A DNA stretch of 64,000 bases, from NCBI GenBank assembly GCA_009787405.1, contig WRGA01000124.1, positions 34,607 to 98,606 of the forward strand, read 5' to 3'. Shown here piece by piece: positions 54,225 through 63,546 of the stretch. The first letter of the stretch is position 1, and each line of letters opens with the position of its first letter. The DNA comes from Candidatus Azobacteroides sp. (GTDB lineage Bacteria; Bacteroidota; Bacteroidia; Bacteroidales; WRGA01). The notes under the pieces are model-generated. The model had not been told where the DNA came from and ran no database searches. It saw only the letters and a list, made by a program, of their open reading frames with translations. A program made the translations under genes and the position numbers.

Positions 54225-55694
54225 ATGACAACGGAAGAATATTTAGCCTCAGAGCGCAATCAGTTTTGGCGCGAAGAATTACGTAAAAATAAAAAAACAA
54301 AAGAACGGGTGGACATTCCCCGGGTGAAAATGCGGGAATTGGATCCCGGATATCGCAGTCACAACAATGAAGAAGTGAATTTGGGATTGACGGTTGATCA
54401 GGCTTTGTCGGAAGCTCAACGTTGCCTGGATTGTGTAAATCCCATGTGCATTACCGGATGTCCGGTGGCGATCAATATTCCGAAATTCATCAAAAACATC
54501 GAGCGCAACGAATTTCTCGAAGCGGCAAAAACGCTGAAAGAAACCAGTGCGTTGCCGGCAGTTTGCGGTCGGGTGTGTCCGCAGGAAAAGCAATGCGAAG
54601 CCAAATGCATGTACATTCAAAAAATGGGGAAAGAGCCGGTTGCCATCGGTTATTTGGAGCGGTTTGCCGCGGATTATGAAAGAGAATCCGGACAAATATC
54701 CGTTCCCGAAACGGCGCCGAAAAACGGGATCAAGATTGCGGTCGTGGGTTCCGGACCTTCCGGATTGTCCTTTGCATTGGATATGGCGAAATTCGGATAT
54801 GACGTGACGGTTTTTGAAGCATTGCACGAAATCGGCGGTGTATTAAAATACGGGATTCCCGAATTTCGATTGCCCAATAAGATTGTGGATATTGAAGTGG
54901 ATGTTTTACGTAAAATAGGCGTGAAATTCATTACCGACTGCATCATCGGAAAAACCTTGATGTATGAAGATTTGCACGAACAAGGATTTAAAGGGATTTT
55001 CATCGGCAGCGGGGCAGGACTTCCGCGTTTTATGAACATTCCCGGAGAAAATCTGAACGGAGTGATGTCGGCCAACGAATATTTGACCCGTGTAAATTTG
55101 ATGGATGCCGCGAATCCCGAATCGGACACGCCTGTTTTAACCGGGAAAAAAGTGGCGGTCATCGGCGGCGGGAATACGGCCATGGATGCGGTGCGCACGG
55201 CGCGTCGTCTGGGAGCCGAACGAGCCGTGATTGTTTATCGCCGTTCGGAAGAAGAAATGCCGGCCCGGATCGAAGAAGTGAAACATGCCAAAGAAGAAGG
55301 CGTGGAGTTTTTTACGCTGCATAATCCCATAGAATATTACGGAGATGAAAAAGGACGGATAAAACAAATGCTGCTTCAAAAAATGACGTTGGGAGAACCT
55401 GATGCGTCGGGGCGGAGAAGTCCGGTTGAACTTCCGGGACAAACCGACCTGATAGATGTCGACCAAGTAATTGTCAGTGTGGGAGTTTCGCCGAATCCGC
55501 TCATTCCCGCTTCGATTTCCGGGTTGGAAGTCACCAACCGTGGAACATTGGTGGTGAATCAAGATAGCATGCAATCCTCTGTGGTCGATATATTTGCCGG
55601 AGGCGATATTATTCACGGAGGCGCAACCGTCATTCTCGCCATGGGCGACGGACGAAAAGCCGCCAAAGCAATGGATGAGTATTTGAAGGGATAA
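54225..55694 (+). CDS. nfnB: NADH-dependent ferredoxin:NADP+ oxidoreductase subunit B (NfnB / glutamate synthase small-subunit-like)
   Basis: The 489-residue protein has the N-terminal iron-sulfur part (CLDCVNPMCITGCPVAIN, CGRVCPQEKQCEAKC), an FAD fold (VVGSGPSGLSFALDMAKFG) and an NADPH-binding fold (VAVIGGGNTAMDAVRTARRLG). NfnB is the bifurcating subunit that reduces NADP+ with ferredoxin and NADH. With no glutamate synthase large subunit nearby, NfnB is preferred over GltD; sulfide dehydrogenase alpha is an equivalent name. ATG 54225 is chosen because the upstream extension contains the repeat. Confidence 0.9.
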   Translation: MTTEEYLASERNQFWREELRKNKKTKERVDIPRVKMRELDPGYRSHNNEEVNLGLTVDQALSEAQRCLDCVNPMCITGCPVAINIPKFIKNIERNEFLEAAKTLKETSALPAVCGRVCPQEKQCEAKCMYIQKMGKEPVAIGYLERFAADYERESGQISVPETAPKNGIKIAVVGSGPSGLSFALDMAKFGYDVTVFEALHEIGGVLKYGIPEFRLPNKIVDIEVDVLRKIGVKFITDCIIGKTLMYEDLHEQGFKGIFIGSGAGLPRFMNIPGENLNGVMSANEYLTRVNLMDAANPESDTPVLTGKKVAVIGGGNTAMDAVRTARRLGAERAVIVYRRSEEEMPARIEEVKHAKEEGVEFFTLHNPIEYYGDEKGRIKQMLLQKMTLGEPDASGRRSPVELPGQTDLIDVDQVIVSVGVSPNPLIPASISGLEVTNRGTLVVNQDSMQSSVVDIFAGGDIIHGGATVILAMGDGRKAAKAMDEYLKG

Positions 55695-55764
55695 GGGGAG
55701 ATGTTTCTCTTTTCGTCGGTAAATGAAACAAGATGAGCATCTTTGCATTATAAAATCGGATTTT

Positions 55765-55945
55765 ATGGAAACGCTTTTAACCGGAATCACCATTAATGTA
55801 AATATATGCAAGGGAAGACCCGCCATTCGAAACATGAAATTTACGGGTTTCACAGCTGTTGGAACTGATCACTTGGGGAATGATATTTGATGAAATTTCG
55901 GCTGATTATCCTTTATGGACAAAAACACATTGCTTCAACGCTTAG
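55765..55945 (+). pseudogene. Frameshifted DUF433 (antitoxin-type) gene
   Basis: The start reads METLLTGITINVNICKGRPA followed by IRNMKFTGF, the N-terminus of DUF433 proteins. After about residue 30 the original frame runs to TGA, but the continuation ELITWGMIFDEISADYP, the family's conserved second half, appears in another frame near 55858-55912. A small indel therefore broke the gene, and its 3' end runs into the next gene. Confidence 0.6.
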
Positions 55946-57375
55946 CGGATATCGAATGGAACGATTTCGAGGTTAAAAAAGCATCATCGGAATTGCCAAA
56001 AGGTGTTTGGGAAACAGTCAGCGCATTTTCCAATACTTCGGGGGGATGGCTTGTGTTGGGTGTTTCGCAAAATGATAAAATGTTTGAAGTTACAGGTGTT
56101 TCCAATCCCGAAAAAATGGAGCAGGATTTGATAACTGCCTTGCGTTCCCGTAACAAATTCAACGTGTTAATTAATCCTGAATGTAAGAAATACACCATTG
56201 ACGACAAAACGATTTTGGCATTTTACATCCCTTCGGCAGAACAAAAGCCTGTCTATTTCAATTCTTTGCAGAATACGTTTATTCGCACGGCAAGCGGCGA
56301 CCAACGTGCCACCGATTATGAAATAAACGTACTTTTGCGGGAACAATCTTTCGGCATTATGTCGGAAAAACCGGTAGAAGGAACAACAGTTCAATCTTTC
56401 AATAAATCTTCTTACAAAAGTTTCCGGGATTATCTGAAACGAATAATACCTGAATTGCCATACAATACGCTTGAAGACGATGAATTCAATCAAAAGTTGC
56501 AATTGGTGAAAGACGGTAAACTAACTTATGGAGGGTTGCTGTTTTTGGGCGACAATGTAGAAATATTAAACCATATATCCGATTTCAGGGTGGATTATTT
56601 GGAAATTCCTGCCACTTCATACGCCGATGCCGAGCCGAGATACACATTTCGTATTCAAGAACAGGAAAATCTTTGGGAATATTATTTTGTACTGTTTCAA
56701 CGCTTGCGTATTTATGCCGATAATCCGTTGTATATCGGCGATATGGGTATCGGGCACGAAGACAGTAAGCAATTAGACGCGCTTCGCGAGGGCTTAATAA
56801 ATATGCTGATTCATTGCGATTATTTCAGTCCGATGAAACCGCGTATTCGTGTTTTTACCAACCGCATTGAGTTTGAAAACCCCGGTACATTGCCTCGCCC
56901 GATAGAAGAATTAATGAAAGAAGACGTTTCAATCCCGCGCAATCCGGTATTGGCAAAATTGTTTCGTATAGCCAGGCTTTGCGAAAATGCCGGTTACGGT
57001 TTTGACAAAATGCTGGTATGGAAAAAAGAAACGCACAAAGACGTTATTTTTGAAACATCTATCGACAAAACCAAAGTAACTTTTATGCTGAAAGACGGAA
57101 AATTGGATATGTCGGGTGGCGAAGAAACAACCGGAAAACCACGTGAAAACACACAGAAAACACACAGAAAACACACAGAAAACGCACAGAAAACGGAAAC
57201 CTTTATTTTGAATTTGTTAAAAACAAATGCAGAAATTTCTCGTACCCAAATAGCCACACAATTAAGTCTGACCGAAGCGCAAGTAATACATTATTTGAGA
57301 GCTATGAAAAGGAATAATATCATTCGCAGAGAAGGTTCGGATAAAGGTGGTAAATGGATTATCATACATCGTTAA
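55915..57375 (+). CDS. AlbA_2 (Schlafen-like) domain transcriptional regulator
   Basis: The 486-residue protein has an N-terminal AlbA_2 divergent AAA_4 domain (EWNDFEVKKASSELPKGVWE, FSNTSGGWLVLGVSQNDK), a GHKL-like HATPase_c_4 segment (DALREGLINMLIHCDY, ENPGTLP), and a C-terminal winged helix (NAEISRTQIATQLSLTEAQV). Between the last two lies a linker encoded by four direct 11-bp repeats (57148-57194). The start ATG follows the DUF433 remnant and lies inside its 3' end. Such proteins are poorly characterised regulators. Confidence 0.82.
   Translation: MDKNTLLQRLADIEWNDFEVKKASSELPKGVWETVSAFSNTSGGWLVLGVSQNDKMFEVTGVSNPEKMEQDLITALRSRNKFNVLINPECKKYTIDDKTILAFYIPSAEQKPVYFNSLQNTFIRTASGDQRATDYEINVLLREQSFGIMSEKPVEGTTVQSFNKSSYKSFRDYLKRIIPELPYNTLEDDEFNQKLQLVKDGKLTYGGLLFLGDNVEILNHISDFRVDYLEIPATSYADAEPRYTFRIQEQENLWEYYFVLFQRLRIYADNPLYIGDMGIGHEDSKQLDALREGLINMLIHCDYFSPMKPRIRVFTNRIEFENPGTLPRPIEELMKEDVSIPRNPVLAKLFRIARLCENAGYGFDKMLVWKKETHKDVIFETSIDKTKVTFMLKDGKLDMSGGEETTGKPRENTQKTHRKHTENAQKTETFILNLLKTNAEISRTQIATQLSLTEAQVIHYLRAMKRNNIIRREGSDKGGKWIIIHR
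57148..57194 (+). repeat. 11-bp tandem repeat in the AlbA_2 gene
   Basis: Four copies of ACACACAGAAA (the last with one change), encoding ENTQKTHRKHTENAQKTE. Because 11 is not a multiple of three, loss or gain of one copy shifts the frame and would remove the C-terminal winged helix. Confidence 0.7.
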
Positions 57376-57379
57376 TTTT

Positions 57380-60300
57380 ATGAAAAGATTAATCCTTATC
57401 CTCAGCTTTGCCGGCAGTTTAAGCGGATTTATTTTTGCTCAAAAGACATACATTTCAGATTATCCGGATCGTCTTTTTGATGAAGGAAAGAAAATGTATT
57501 TTGATCAGAACTACATCGGATGCATAGAACGAATGCAAACATACAAAAACACGGCAACCGATAAAGAATCGATCAAAGACGCGGACTATTATATTATTTC
57601 ATCGGCGTTTGCCAAGAATGATCCCGATGTCGAAAAGTTGATTTTTGCTTTTCTGAAAAATTATCCGTCGTCGCAATATGAAAATCGGGTGAATTTCATG
57701 GCGGCATCGTTGAAATTTTTGCAAAACAACTATCAAGAAGCAATGGCATGGTTTACCAAATCGGATATGTTGTTGTTGTCGAAAGAAGAACAGGAAGATT
57801 ACAGCTATCGTTTTGCCTATTGTTTGTTGCAAACGGGAGATTCACAGCAGGCATTGGCATTTTTTACGGCATTGGCATCCGAAAGCAAAAAATACGGGGA
57901 GCCTGCCGCTTATTACAAAGGATATATTTATTATACCCGCGAAAATTACGATAAAGCGCTGGAGACTTTTATGCCGCTTCAAAAATCGAAAGATTTTAAA
58001 ACCGTTTCGGGATTTTACATCACACAGATTTATTTCATTCAAAAAAGATACGACGATGTCATCGTTTCGGGAAAAAAATTGCTTGCCGGAAATGAATTGA
58101 CGGGCGATAAACGGTTGGAAACCAGACGCATTGTCGGGGAGAGTTATTACAATACGGGAGATTTGACTCAAACGATTCAATATTTGAATGATTATGTCAA
58201 CCATTCGCCCGCACCTTTGCGCAGCAGTTACTACACGTTGGGAACGGCTTATTTCAAACAAAATGATTATTCGGATGCCGTCAAATATTTGCGCCTTGTT
58301 TCGACGGACAACGATGTGATTACACAAAACACGTATTTATTGTTGGGGCAAAGTTATTTGAATCTGAATGATAAAAATAATGCGCGGATGGCTTTTGAAT
58401 CGGCATCGAACATGACTTTCGACAAGCAGATTCAGGAGGTTGCCATGTATAACTGCGGATTGCTTGCGCATGAAACTTCTTATTCCGCTTTCGGGGAATC
58501 GGTTTCGATTTTCGAACGTTTCTTGAATACATTTCCAAATTCGACATATGCCGACAAGGTGAACGACTGTCTGGTCGAAACTTATCTGACGACGAGAAAT
58601 TATCGTGCCGCACTTGCTTCGATCAAAAAAATCAAAAAACCGACGGACAAAATCTTAGAAGCCGAACAAAACATTTTGTTTCAATTGGGAACTCAATATT
58701 TTGCCGACAATGATTTTCAGACGGCATCACAATATTTTACGCAGTCGATGCAGATCGGAAATTACAATGCCGAAACGAAAGCATTGAATTATTTTTGGCG
58801 GGGAGAATCGAACTATCGGTTGAATCGTTATAAAAATGCCGTGACGGATTATGAAACCTATCTGTCTCAAACAACGGGGAAAGACAAAAAGACGGATGTC
58901 GTCGCATGGTATAATTTAGGCTATGCCTACTTCAAACAAAAAGATTATTCTTCGGCATTAAGTAATTTTACGAAATATGTATCGGCGGAACCGAATGTGA
59001 AAAAAGCATCTTATGCCGATGCTTACAACCGGATCGGAGACTGTTATTTTTATTCGCGGAATTTATCGCAGGCCGAAGCGAGTTATGCCAAAGCAGCTTC
59101 GAGTCCAAGCGGAAACGGAGATTATGCCGCTTTTCAAAGGGCTTATGTATTGGGATTGCAAAAAGATTACGCCGGTAAGATCAATACGTTGAATAATATG
59201 ATAAACGCTTATCCGCAATCGGAATATCTGCCTGATGCCTATTTCGAAATGGGTCGCGCTTATGTGATGCTGAATCAAAATAATAAAGCAATTGCCGCCT
59301 TCGGCGAATTGGAAAATAAATATCCGAAAAGTTCGTGGAGCCGGAAAGCCGGATTGCAAAAAGGGATGTTGTATTTAGCCGGCAAAGAGTTGGATCAAGC
59401 CGCGGTTATTTACAAAAAAGTGATTTCGAATTATCCCGGAAGCGAAGAGGCCCAAATTGCCGTTCAGGATTTGAAAACAATTTATCTGGAAAAAAATGAT
59501 ATTCAAGGATATGCGGTTTATGTGAAATCGTTGGGCGGACAAGTGAAATTTGACGTGACGGAGCAGGATTCCCTGACGTATCTTTCCGCCGAAAGATTAT
59601 ACATGCACGGAGACAATGCAAAAGCGAAAGCGGCGTTGACCGGTTATTTGCAAAGTTTTCCGAACGGCGCTTTTTCGGTGAATGCACATTATTATTTGGG
59701 TTCGATGGCTTTTGTCGATAAAAAATATCCGGATGCAGCCGTCGAGTTCGGAAAAGTAGTGAATGCTCCCGATAACAAATTCACCGAAGATGCTTTGGCC
59801 CGCAGCGCCGAAATAGCATATATCCAAAAAGATTACAATAAATCGTTGGGTTATTTTAAATCGTTGGAGGCGAAAGCCGAACAAAAAGAAAATTTGCGGG
59901 CAGCCAAAATCGGAATATTGCGTTGCGCCGGATTGCTGAATAAACCGCAAGAAGTGATTAATGCGGCGGATGAATTGCTGCAAGATAAAAAGCTTTCGCC
60001 CGAATTGGCCGATGAAGCCCTTTTCGGTCGGGCGCAGGCCAATTTAAAACTGAATCCGGCCAAAGCTGTGGAAGATCTGCAAACACTTTCCAAAGATACC
60101 CGGAATGTTTACGGGGCGCAAGCCAAATATTTGTTGGCACAATATTATTTCGACAACAAACAGTCGGATAAAGCCGAAAAAGAAATATTGGATTTCATTC
60201 AAAAAGGGACGCCTCACAGTTATTGGCTGGCCCGCGGATTTATCCTGATGGCCGACATCAACATCGCCGGAAACGATAAATTTCAGGCCGGACAATACCT

Positions 60301-60385
60301 GCAAAGTTTACGCACCAATTATAAAGGAACGAACGACGATATTTCGTCATTGATAGATGACCGGATGAAAAAGATCGGGAAGTGA
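57380..60385 (+). CDS. Large tetratricopeptide-repeat protein
   Basis: A 1001-residue exported protein (signal peptide ending FIFAQ) that consists almost entirely of TPR and Sel1-like helical repeats, with the typical pattern A-x-Y-x-x-G-x-x-Y-x-x-x-x-Y (for example WYNLGYAYFKQKDYSSALSN, AYFEMGRAYVMLNQNNKAI). It likely scaffolds other envelope proteins in the periplasm. The next gene, an outer-membrane barrel, starts 71 bp downstream on the same strand; this pair recurs in Bacteroidota as I recall. ATG 57380 sits 4 bp after the stop of the previous gene. Confidence 0.85.
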   Translation: MKRLILILSFAGSLSGFIFAQKTYISDYPDRLFDEGKKMYFDQNYIGCIERMQTYKNTATDKESIKDADYYIISSAFAKNDPDVEKLIFAFLKNYPSSQYENRVNFMAASLKFLQNNYQEAMAWFTKSDMLLLSKEEQEDYSYRFAYCLLQTGDSQQALAFFTALASESKKYGEPAAYYKGYIYYTRENYDKALETFMPLQKSKDFKTVSGFYITQIYFIQKRYDDVIVSGKKLLAGNELTGDKRLETRRIVGESYYNTGDLTQTIQYLNDYVNHSPAPLRSSYYTLGTAYFKQNDYSDAVKYLRLVSTDNDVITQNTYLLLGQSYLNLNDKNNARMAFESASNMTFDKQIQEVAMYNCGLLAHETSYSAFGESVSIFERFLNTFPNSTYADKVNDCLVETYLTTRNYRAALASIKKIKKPTDKILEAEQNILFQLGTQYFADNDFQTASQYFTQSMQIGNYNAETKALNYFWRGESNYRLNRYKNAVTDYETYLSQTTGKDKKTDVVAWYNLGYAYFKQKDYSSALSNFTKYVSAEPNVKKASYADAYNRIGDCYFYSRNLSQAEASYAKAASSPSGNGDYAAFQRAYVLGLQKDYAGKINTLNNMINAYPQSEYLPDAYFEMGRAYVMLNQNNKAIAAFGELENKYPKSSWSRKAGLQKGMLYLAGKELDQAAVIYKKVISNYPGSEEAQIAVQDLKTIYLEKNDIQGYAVYVKSLGGQVKFDVTEQDSLTYLSAERLYMHGDNAKAKAALTGYLQSFPNGAFSVNAHYYLGSMAFVDKKYPDAAVEFGKVVNAPDNKFTEDALARSAEIAYIQKDYNKSLGYFKSLEAKAEQKENLRAAKIGILRCAGLLNKPQEVINAADELLQDKKLSPELADEALFGRAQANLKLNPAKAVEDLQTLSKDTRNVYGAQAKYLLAQYYFDNKQSDKAEKEILDFIQKGTPHSYWLARGFILMADINIAGNDKFQAGQYLQSLRTNYKGTNDDISSLIDDRMKKIGK

Positions 60386-60456
60386 GAAGAACAAAAATCA
60401 AAACTTGGAAGTGTGTAAGATCGTAATTGTCAAATTGTATCTTAAAAAAGCGTTTT

Positions 60457-62262
60457 GTGGAAAGAAATAATATACGGGAAATCAGGAAAACAATATTTAT
60501 CCGTTCAGCCGGCGTAGTTTGCATGGCCGTTGTGTTTTCGGGAACTCTTTTCGGAAAAGATTTGAATACGGCTCAAAAAGACAGTACATTGAGGCGGGAA
60601 ATGCTTCTGGAGGGAGAATATACTCCGACCATCCGGGATGCGGATAAAATAAATATTTTGCCCGAAGTCGAAGACCTCAAACCGACGAAAGCGACGATTC
60701 AATATTCATCGTGGTCGACAAGCACGACGCCTCCGACGGAATCGGCCCGGTTGCAGGCCGAACATTTCGGCACCGGACCGATGTTATACGGCAAACGTGG
60801 TTATGTGACATTGGGCGGCGGGAATTTACTCAATATCAGAGGTGCTGCCGGATACGAATTTCTGAATACCGAAAACGATTATTTGCGTGTTTCAGGCAAT
60901 CATTTTTCCACCAACGGGAATGTTACTTATTTGCAGGATGATTCGAAGAAAAAAGCAAAATTGAATGACAATCTTTTCAATGCTTTTTATAAGCACCGGT
61001 TTGATTATTTTAATCTGAATGTCTCGGCAAATTACGGATATACCGGCTTCAATTATTACGGATACGATTTTATGATAAATCCTGACGGTACGATTCCTGA
61101 CCGGACGCAGGTTTTTCAACGGATTAATCCGGGTATCGGCATTAAATCGACACATGACGACGGAATAAACTATGAGGTACAAATTGATTATTCCTATTTT
61201 ACGGAGAAATACGGAACAGGGGAAGGTCATAACGGCCTTTCCGAAAGTGACGTGTTTACCCGGTTTGATTTGAATAAAAGATTGGAACAGATTACGCCGG
61301 GAATTAAGGCAGAAATGCATAATCTTTTTTATACGGCAAAAAATTCGGCAGACCCGATCAGCAATTACACGAACGTGGCAGTGAGTCCGTATTTTGAAAT
61401 GGGAGGAAACGGCGAAAATTGGAAACTCCATGTCGGAGCTACATTGAATTGTGCTACTGAAGGCGACAAAAAATTTACGATTGCACCCGATTTTTCGGTT
61501 GAATACGATCTGTCGAAAGGAACTTGGCTTTACGCGGAAGCAGGCGGAAGAAAAGAAGTGTATACGAAATCGCGCATCGCCGAAGAAAATCGTTATCTCA
61601 GTCCCGGCATCAAAGTACCCGATGCCGAATGTCCGTTGGATGCACGGCTGGGAATTAAATCAAGCGAATTGAATTACTGGTTTTTCAATGCGTATGTGCG
61701 GTACAAGATAGTCAACGACATGCATTATTATTTCCGGAATGCGGATTATACGACGGGATACGACGAATATTATTTCCCCGGTGCATTTGAATACGGGCTG
61801 TATGATAAAGAAAATCTGTTTCAGGCTGGCGGACAAATTACCTGCAATTATCAAGACCGAGTCGGCATTTCGCTCAAATTGGCGAAAAACTTTTGGGACA
61901 CCGGATTGAAAGGTGGGAATAACGAAACGGCCACAAAGCCGGTGAATATTCCCGATTTCGAAGTGAATGCCTCGGTTGATGTGCTCCTATTGCCTCAATT
62001 AAAAATGAATATCGGATATGAATTGCAAACCGGAAGATACGGATTGTTGCAAACCATGTTTTCACAAATCCGCCCTCCGTTCAATTTGCAAGAAAAAATG
62101 AAAGACATTCAAAACGTGACAGGGGGAGTAAATTACATGTTCAACAAATCATTTTCCGTTTACCTGCAAATGAATAACCTGCTGAATCAAAAATACGAAT
62201 ACCGGTATACCTATCCCGAACAATCGATAAGCGCAATGGCAGGATTTACGTATCTGTTTTGA
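60457..62262 (+). CDS. Outer-membrane beta-barrel protein, TonB-receptor-like without plug
   Basis: About 601 residues with a hydrophobic N-terminal segment (RSAGVVCMAVVFSGTLFG) and then many strand-like repeats of alternating polar and aromatic residues. The end MNNLLNQKYEYRYTYPEQSI and terminal phenylalanine are as in TonB-dependent receptors. No plug domain or TonB box is visible. Start is uncertain: GTG 60457 is chosen for the signal peptide, with ATG 60523 as an alternative. The conserved role is unknown. Confidence 0.7.
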   Translation: MERNNIREIRKTIFIRSAGVVCMAVVFSGTLFGKDLNTAQKDSTLRREMLLEGEYTPTIRDADKINILPEVEDLKPTKATIQYSSWSTSTTPPTESARLQAEHFGTGPMLYGKRGYVTLGGGNLLNIRGAAGYEFLNTENDYLRVSGNHFSTNGNVTYLQDDSKKKAKLNDNLFNAFYKHRFDYFNLNVSANYGYTGFNYYGYDFMINPDGTIPDRTQVFQRINPGIGIKSTHDDGINYEVQIDYSYFTEKYGTGEGHNGLSESDVFTRFDLNKRLEQITPGIKAEMHNLFYTAKNSADPISNYTNVAVSPYFEMGGNGENWKLHVGATLNCATEGDKKFTIAPDFSVEYDLSKGTWLYAEAGGRKEVYTKSRIAEENRYLSPGIKVPDAECPLDARLGIKSSELNYWFFNAYVRYKIVNDMHYYFRNADYTTGYDEYYFPGAFEYGLYDKENLFQAGGQITCNYQDRVGISLKLAKNFWDTGLKGGNNETATKPVNIPDFEVNASVDVLLLPQLKMNIGYELQTGRYGLLQTMFSQIRPPFNLQEKMKDIQNVTGGVNYMFNKSFSVYLQMNNLLNQKYEYRYTYPEQSISAMAGFTYLF

Positions 62263-62351
62263 AAATTATTGACTCAATAAGTCTTGATTTAAATCGGTTA
62301 ATCGCGACATTCCGGCAAGCGATAAAATATTGGAGTAAGCCGTTATCAGTA

Positions 62352-63326
62352 TCATGCCTGACGAGTTGAAAAACAGTTGCGGAGTGCTTTGACCGCTGCG
62401 CGTATCCAAGGACGATTTCCTTTTGAGATTGTAAAATAAGGTTTTTGAAGGGCACCGAATGAGCGAAAGACCCGTTCTACACCCGGTATCATGGACCCTT
62501 CGAAATCGAATGAAGCGGAAACATTCGATACTGCGCGGATCGCTTCTGACAGGACGAGAAGATGAGCTCCCGATTTTCGCCCTATCGGATCGCTTCCTCC
62601 GGCAATATAATACGCGCAGTTTTCCTGCCATACGACGAAGACGGCTGCATGCAACCGTCCGTCCGGATCAAAAGCGCCCCATGTGTTTCCTTGATTTCTT
62701 GCATAAGCTGTTTCAATCAATCGACGCAATATCTTGGATTGATACGCCTTTTTCCTTTGCCGTTCGTAGGTTTTAGCATTTATTTCCAAAAACGAATCCG
62801 CCGAAAGCCGGGATTTCATTTCCATTTGATACTTCGTCCGGGCTTTGTGTATATTCTGACGGATATTGTAGCTCCGATTTTTTTCTATTTCGGCGATATT
62901 CTGTATATCCGGCAAGATGTAAGTGTATCGGGTCGTTTGGCGGTAGCCTTTCCAATAAAAAGGCAGCCAATCCGTAAACAGGTAGTGAAAATTTTGAATG
63001 AAATAGGTGTGTTCCGGTAAATTCCGGATCAACTGTTCGCAAATGTTTTGTTTTCGCAATAAATTCTTGGAATAGTTTTCCTTCCCGAAATTCGGATTAA
63101 ACCAAATACCCATCGTCTGCGTAAAAGCCGGCATGGTAATTCCTTTCTTATAAGGAGTATAAAAAGGAAAAGCAGCTTCAATTGCTTCGGGACAGCCATC
63201 GGAAAAATACAACAGAACATCCCATTGATTTTCTCCGCAAACACAATCCAGCCACCAATCCCTTGAAAAAATGGGAATGGACGGTTCTTTGGTGCATAGC
63301 TCCCGGTATTGTTCTTTATCGGTCAT
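62352..63326 (-). CDS. FemAB/GNAT-like acyltransferase
   Basis: The 324-residue protein has a tandem GNAT-like (FemAB/BioF2-like) fold. It contains YNIRQNIHKARTKYQ, GNTWGAFDPDGRLHAAVFVV, CAYYIAGGSDPIGRKSGAHL and SFDFEGSMIPGVERVFRSFG, the last resembling the family's C-terminal signature. It could transfer an acyl or amino-acyl group in envelope or polysaccharide synthesis. It is a single gene on the minus strand, converging with the barrel gene. The substrate is not identifiable. Confidence 0.72.
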   Translation of the reverse strand: MTDKEQYRELCTKEPSIPIFSRDWWLDCVCGENQWDVLLYFSDGCPEAIEAAFPFYTPYKKGITMPAFTQTMGIWFNPNFGKENYSKNLLRKQNICEQLIRNLPEHTYFIQNFHYLFTDWLPFYWKGYRQTTRYTYILPDIQNIAEIEKNRSYNIRQNIHKARTKYQMEMKSRLSADSFLEINAKTYERQRKKAYQSKILRRLIETAYARNQGNTWGAFDPDGRLHAAVFVVWQENCAYYIAGGSDPIGRKSGAHLLVLSEAIRAVSNVSASFDFEGSMIPGVERVFRSFGALQKPYFTISKGNRPWIRAAVKALRNCFSTRQA

Positions 63327-63371
63327 GAAGAAAATTTCGGTAAATATACGCTTTTTTTCTATGTTATTGTT

Positions 63372-63379
63372 TACTTTTG
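63372..63379 (+). promoter_or_regulatory. Promoter -7 element upstream of the GH2 gene
   Basis: TACTTTTG, a full match to TAnnTTTG, 43 bp before a small signal-peptide ORF and 167 bp before the GH2 start. Confidence 0.5.
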
Positions 63380-63422
63380 CGACTAAATCTTTTTTGTTGA
63401 CATCGTAATTAAATATATCTGC

Positions 63423-63503
63423 ATGAAGAAATATGGATTACTAATCGTAATTTCATTTCTTATATCCATATTTTCAGAATATTCTGCGAATGATACAAAT
63501 TAA
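63423..63503 (+). CDS. Orphan signal-peptide-like small ORF upstream of the GH2 gene
   Basis: 26 codons: MKKYGLLIVISFLISIFSEY, then SANDTN and TAA. It resembles a secretion signal that stops right after its cleavage region. It lies between a good promoter and the exported GH2 enzyme. It may be a leader, a truncated gene or chance. A similar arrangement precedes hdrC. Confidence 0.3.
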   Translation: MKKYGLLIVISFLISIFSEYSANDTN

Positions 63504-63546
63504 GTGGTGAATTAAAGTAGAATTAATATCCTGTAAAAAAATAAAT

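Noticed and set aside
57130-57150. CCACGTGAAAAC in the AlbA_2 gene as a parS-like site
   Set aside because: Only the CACGTG core is shared; the arms do not match and it lies inside coding sequence.
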